Positions 20,171-23,175 of a stretch of DNA of 23,175 bases are shown here, one piece after another (the stretch's first letter is position 1; each line of letters opens with the position of its first letter). The notes under the pieces were generated by a model. That model was not told where the DNA came from. It did no database searches and was given only the letters and a program-made list of their open reading frames with translations. Both the position numbers and the translations under genes were made by a program. The DNA is from Chloroflexota bacterium (lineage in GTDB: Bacteria; Chloroflexota; Dehalococcoidia; Lucifugimonadales; JACPCL1): contig JACQUI010000335.1 in assembly GCA_016210395.1 (NCBI GenBank), positions 1 through 23,175 on the forward strand. Direction: 5' to 3'.

Positions 20171-21259
20171 CTACGCCCTCGCCAGCGTGTAGGGGATGTC
20201 CAGCTCGCCGCAGATGTCCTTGAACCACTGGATGACCTCCGGGTGCAGCGGAATGCCCCTGGCCTTGCGGTCCAGCGTCACCTCGTGCTCAGGCAGCCCG
20301 GCGTAGAGCACTCGCTCCTGGCCAGCCGCGGGCGGCGTGTCCTTCAGCGTGCGCAGGAACTGGTCCATCAGGTCCTTGAAGTGGTCCACGTCCGTGAAGG
20401 CGTCTATGCGGAACGCTGCCACCATGTGGGAGTAGTCGCCGCGCGCACCGGAGAGCATCCCGAAGCCGCCCCCCGACAATACCGCGCACATGATGTCCAC
20501 CACGCTGCCCAGCCCATACCCCTTGTGCGAGCCCAGCTCCCGCGTGGAGCCCAGGGGCAGGCCGGTGGGGCGCTCCGGCGCGGGCGCTTCCTCCATGATG
20601 GGCGTGCCGTCCGGCGCGGCCATGGTCCCCGGTTCCATGAGCGCGCCCAGCCGCCGTACAAGCTGGAACTTGTTGGAGGCCACCGCGCTGGTGGCGGCGT
20701 CGAACACAAAGGGCGGCTCGCTCCTGGCGGGCGCCGCCAGCGCGATGGGGTTGGTGCCCAGGCGCGGCTCCCGCCCGAAGGTGGGCGCCACACTGGGCCG
20801 CGTGCTGGTCATGGCCATGCCGATCATGTCATGCTCCAGGGCCATCATGGCGTGGTAGGAGACCATGCCGGCATGGCGGCTGTTGTACATGGTGACCATG
20901 CCCATGCCCACGTCCTTGGCTTTCTGGATGGCGATGCGCATGGCCTTGGGGCAGATGATGATGCCCAGGCCCCGGTCGCACTCGATGTTGGCGGTGGATG
21001 GCGTCTCGCGGACGATGCGGATGCGCGGCCTGGGGTTGTACGCGCCGCTGTTGAAGCTGTTCACATAAGAGCGCAGCATGTTGGAGACGCCGTGGCTGTC
21101 CACGCCGCGCAGATCGGCGACCACCAGCACGTCGGCGGCAAGACTGGCGTCCTCGGCGGGCACGCCCATCTTCTCAAAGATGCGCTCCACCGTGGCGCGA
21201 AGGCCCGCTTCGCCCACGCGGACGGCCTCTTCCTCTTTTACCCGAAAGCGTTCCAGCAT
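20171..21259 (-). CDS. Ldh_2-family malate/L-lactate dehydrogenase
   Basis: A 362-residue NAD(P)-dependent dehydrogenase of the family that includes L-sulfolactate, ureidoglycolate and 2,3-diketogulonate reductases. Visible marks: RGVDSHGVSN (51-60) with the conserved His56, MYNSRHAGMVSYHA with the probable catalytic His129 (usually S-N-H-F/Y-G), RLGTNPIALAAPA, FDAATSAVASNKF, and GSHKGYGLGSVVDIMCAVLSGG near the nucleotide site. GIPLHPEV closes the domain. The start is ATG 21259 with GAAGGA about 6 nt upstream; the frame's earlier start at 21307 has no site. A good promoter lies at 21365-21338. The substrate is probably a 2-hydroxy acid but is not defined. It could share metabolites with the FMN dehydrogenase at 2759. 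Confidence 0.92.
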   Translation of the reverse strand: MLERFRVKEEEAVRVGEAGLRATVERIFEKMGVPAEDASLAADVLVVADLRGVDSHGVSNMLRSYVNSFNSGAYNPRPRIRIVRETPSTANIECDRGLGIIICPKAMRIAIQKAKDVGMGMVTMYNSRHAGMVSYHAMMALEHDMIGMAMTSTRPSVAPTFGREPRLGTNPIALAAPARSEPPFVFDAATSAVASNKFQLVRRLGALMEPGTMAAPDGTPIMEEAPAPERPTGLPLGSTRELGSHKGYGLGSVVDIMCAVLSGGGFGMLSGARGDYSHMVAAFRIDAFTDVDHFKDLMDQFLRTLKDTPPAAGQERVLYAGLPEHEVTLDRKARGIPLHPEVIQWFKDICGELDIPYTLARA

Positions 21260-21337
21260 CTCGTATCCTTCCTTCTTGGAAGCCCGATTGCGCGAGCCCT
21301 TCCACATTCGTCATGGGGCAACATCAATAGCAAGGCC

Positions 21338-21365
21338 ATTCTACTCCGAGAGCGCGAGGGGTCAA
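21338..21365 (-). promoter_or_regulatory. Promoter of the Ldh-family gene
   Basis: On the minus strand TTGACC (21365-21360), a 16-bp spacer, and TAGAAT (21343-21338), each five of six. The leader would be about 70 nt. Between here and 21507 I see nothing else. Confidence 0.55.
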
Positions 21366-21507
21366 GAAGCGTGCTGCTAGGATGCTCTTTCGAGATTCAG
21401 CCGTTCCGAAGAAGGGAATTGCGCCTCGCCGCCATCAATCGCGGCACGAAGCTCGAAAAACTTCCTACAGAGGCCGAGACATGGGGAAATATCCTATCGC
21501 CGCAGGA

Positions 21508-21535
21508 TTGTCCATTCCTTGTTCGTGGCCATAAT
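21508..21535 (+). promoter_or_regulatory. Promoter of the 21591 operon
   Basis: TTGTCC (21508-21513), a 16-bp spacer, and CATAAT (21530-21535, five of six). The start point would fall near 21542, inside the palindrome that follows. Confidence 0.45.
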
Positions 21536-21537
21536 CC

Positions 21538-21561
21538 ATGTCACATGAATCCATGTGACAT
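21538..21561. promoter_or_regulatory. 24-bp palindrome, probable operator
   Basis: ATGTCACATG, spacer AATC, CATGTGACAT: perfect 10-bp arms. It begins 3 nt after the -10 box and covers the predicted transcription start, as repressor operators do. AATCCATGTxACAT also occurs there as a direct repeat. Confidence 0.6.
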
Positions 21562-21590
21562 AGGTTGATGCAAAAAGGGCTGGCGACAAC

Positions 21591-22091
21591 ATGCTGGAGC
21601 GACCGACCATTCAGACACCCCCAGCAAGCAGCCAATCCGAAAACATGGACATCGAGGCAATTCGAGACCGAGTCAGTAGTATTCTCCTTCCCAGCGTCCT
21701 GCCACCTGGATACGAACTACGTCATTCCCTTCTCGCACACAACAGGGATGTGTTTCTCACCTTTTGCGACGCCCAGGGATTGGCGGGCGAAGACACTTTT
21801 CCGCCTCCGTACTTGACCCTGCGGCTGGTTAGACGTGCGCACCTCGAGGTGAAGGAGGGTTTCTCGGAAGAAATCGCAGTCGGTGCTCAAATGGGAATGT
21901 TCATTAGAGGACTGTGGACACGCAAATCTGCAACATCGCCGAGAGTCTGGAGAGAGGATCTTTGCACCTCCATAGTAGTAGAGAGGGACGGCTGGGTCGC
22001 CATTGTTTCAGGCAACGAAAAGGGTGTCGGATTGCCGCGCTGGGAACCCGCTATGCTCGTCTCAATCGCTGTATCTCTGCAGTTGCAATAG
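21591..22091 (+). CDS. Hypothetical protein, first gene of an operator-controlled operon
   Basis: A 166-residue protein that I do not recognise. It has a charged start (NMDIEAIRDRVSSILLPSVL), a beta-rich middle (VFLTFCDAQGLAG, YLTLRLVRRAHLEVKEGFSE), and a hydrophobic end (WVAIVSGNEKGVGLPRWEPA, MLVSIAVSLQLQ). No signal peptide is visible and there is a single internal hydrophobic strand, so it is probably soluble. ATG 21591 has AAAAAGGG about 12 nt upstream; ATG 21645 is an alternative without a site. It is 15 nt before the exported protein gene. The next gene's product resembles it loosely (both contain a W-x-V/I-A beta segment: GWVAIVSG here, GWTIAARFD there), which suggests relatedness or an interaction. 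Confidence 0.65.
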   Translation: MLERPTIQTPPASSQSENMDIEAIRDRVSSILLPSVLPPGYELRHSLLAHNRDVFLTFCDAQGLAGEDTFPPPYLTLRLVRRAHLEVKEGFSEEIAVGAQMGMFIRGLWTRKSATSPRVWREDLCTSIVVERDGWVAIVSGNEKGVGLPRWEPAMLVSIAVSLQLQ

Positions 22092-22106
22092 TCTTCAAAG
22101 GGCTTC

Positions 22107-22805
22107 ATGCAGATGGTATCCAAAACACTACCCAGAACATCTTTCCTCGTGGCCGCTGCTGCCGCCCTGGTTTCCGTCATCTCGTTTGGTGCCTGGGCCA
22201 GCCGTGACGTGGAGCGCGGCGGAGGCGCCGCAGCCGCGCAGAGCTATACTGGGGCCGGACCCATCCAATCACCCGTCTTGTCCTTTGAAGCACCCGATCC
22301 GATCGTTTTTGGTGAGCACACGCCCATCGCTGTCACAAACGCCTTGGAAGAAATATCGAAGCAGGTGGGACCGATCTGGGTGCCCCAGGGTGGCTATGTT
22401 TTGAGTTCGGCTTCATGGGTGATGCGCGATGATTTTGGCCTCACGTACCGCCCTGCCCGACCTGGTATGCCAACCCTGACGTTGCGCCACCATCGCGGGG
22501 TGAACAACGAAGCCCTGTTCAGCCCACCCAAGTACGTGGAGACGGTGTCCTTGAACGGTGAGAAGGTAAAGGTCATACGCGGGGTGCGCGTGAGACGGCA
22601 GGGGGTCGGTGGGCCAGTTGAGTATTTTCCGCAAGCTGCCACCACGGTTGTGCTGGCCCGCCCCGGTTGGACAATCGCGGCCAGGTTCGACTATGGCCTC
22701 CAGCAGCGTTCTTCTGACGACCTCGCACGGCTAGATAGCGAACTGCTTGGCATTGTCGCTTCGCTAAGGGAATACACGCTTCCTGTCTACGAGAATAGGC
22801 CATGA
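22107..22805 (+). CDS. Exported hypothetical protein
   Basis: A 232-residue protein with an N-terminal signal or anchor: basic MQMVSKTLPR, hydrophobic TSFLVAAAAALVSVISFGAW, then a possible cleavage after AWA near residue 31. The mature part has a Gly/Ala-rich linker (RGGGAAAAQ) and a beta-rich domain (VGPIWVPQGGYVLSSASW, VRRQGVGGPVEYFPQ, WTIAARFDYGLQQRSSDDLA). I recognise no family. AAAGGG stands 6 nt before ATG 22107. Its stop overlaps the start of the MauE-like gene as ATGA, so the two are coupled and the product probably works at the outer face of the membrane with it. Confidence 0.75.
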   Translation: MQMVSKTLPRTSFLVAAAAALVSVISFGAWASRDVERGGGAAAAQSYTGAGPIQSPVLSFEAPDPIVFGEHTPIAVTNALEEISKQVGPIWVPQGGYVLSSASWVMRDDFGLTYRPARPGMPTLTLRHHRGVNNEALFSPPKYVETVSLNGEKVKVIRGVRVRRQGVGGPVEYFPQAATTVVLARPGWTIAARFDYGLQQRSSDDLARLDSELLGIVASLREYTLPVYENRP

Positions 22806-23175
22806 CCCTTGCCTTCGTGCTACAGGTGACCCTCGGAGGACTCTTCATAGTTTCGGCAGTGCCAAAACTGCTGTCGCCACGTCTTTTCATCGAAAGTGTC
22901 CGCAAGTACGGTCTCTTGCCAGGGCGACTGAACGATGTATACGGCTGGGCCCTACCTTCCGTGCAGTTCATAGTGGGTGCCGCCCTGACCTTCGGTATCC
23001 TTCCACGTTTTGCTGCGCTTTCTTCCCTGGCCCTGCTGGCCTCCTTTGTGATAGCCATGACCACCGCGGTCAGGCGAGGGCAAAACCTGGATTGCGGCTG
23101 CTTCGGTCTTCTCTATCGCGAAAAGGTGGGCCCTCCAACAATTGCCCGTGACCTGGTCTTGGCGGCCCTTTTGGG
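22802..23175 (+). CDS. MauE/DoxX-type membrane protein (cut by window end)
   Basis: The first 124 residues are visible; the frame stays open to the last base. Hydrophobic segments lie at about 3-22, 50-66 and 69-90. RRGQNLDCGCFG with Cys98 and Cys100, then GPPTIARDLVLAALL, is the signature of MauE, a membrane protein needed for maturation of methylamine dehydrogenase, and of related redox-associated proteins. The Cys-x-Cys pair suggests thiol-disulfide transfer. Start ATG 22802 overlaps the previous stop. MauE-like genes are often followed by a thioredoxin-like gene, which would lie outside this window. The rest of a methylamine pathway is not seen, so the methylamine link is not supported. 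Confidence 0.85.
   Translation, partial: MTLAFVLQVTLGGLFIVSAVPKLLSPRLFIESVRKYGLLPGRLNDVYGWALPSVQFIVGAALTFGILPRFAALSSLALLASFVIAMTTAVRRGQNLDCGCFGLLYREKVGPPTIARDLVLAALL

Noticed and set aside
20243..21568. Plus-strand frame of 441 codons
   Set aside because: Antisense to the Ldh-family gene; rich in His/Gly/Val as expected for a shadow frame, and it runs through that gene's promoter.

Overview
The window is 23,175 bases of GC-rich bacterial chromosome and begins and ends inside genes. No rRNA, tRNA or CRISPR array is visible. The gene set (an orphan HyuA-type hydantoinase, an RraA-like protein, an FMN-dependent 2-hydroxy-acid dehydrogenase, an Ldh-family dehydrogenase, a K+-independent H+-pyrophosphatase, a DUF502 protein, toxin-antitoxin pairs) and the many short intergenic elements that begin GTAGGGGC suggest an environmental Chloroflexota, Dehalococcoidia or SAR202-like. 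That placement is inference from gene content and repeat style, not a phylogenetic result.

Layout. Positions 1-2029 are a minus-strand accessory block. It holds a chimeric phage protein (capsid N-terminus joined to the C-terminus of another phage structural protein) followed by three small, closely spaced genes of uncertain function. Positions 2030-5455 hold a repeat-rich stretch, an FMN-dependent dehydrogenase, a 52-bp perfect palindrome, more repeats and an MFS transporter. Positions 5456-7322 are a minus-strand RNA-handling operon: a DEAD-box helicase (with DEGD in motif II), an overlapping 40-residue basic protein, and a glycine-rich RRM protein. Positions 7733-9299 are an MFS exporter translationally coupled to a HesB/IscA-like protein without the cluster cysteines. 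Positions 9542-10762 hold a nicotinamidase-like hydrolase and a VOC-fold protein. Positions 10979-13760 are hyuA, probably leaderless, convergent with an RraA-like gene.

Positions 13846-15513 are a toxin-antitoxin island: an intact VapBC-type pair and a DUF433/DUF5615 pair whose toxin is frameshifted. Between the pairs lie a 50-nt perfect hairpin and a 3' fragment of a second H+-pyrophosphatase gene. The full-length pyrophosphatase gene follows on the minus strand with a strong promoter. Then come a DUF502 membrane protein, an aldo/keto reductase whose catalytic His is Asp, and an Ldh_2-family dehydrogenase. Positions 21508-23175 look like one operon: a promoter with a 24-bp palindrome over its start point, a hypothetical protein, an exported protein and a MauE-like membrane protein cut by the window end.

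The most unusual signal is the dispersed element with inverted GTAGGG(G)C termini. It occurs as roughly 54-90 bp composite units and as single arms. At three genes (hyuA, the RraA-like gene and the VOC gene) the stop codon TAG is the TAG of an element terminus, and one element supplies the stops of two convergent genes.
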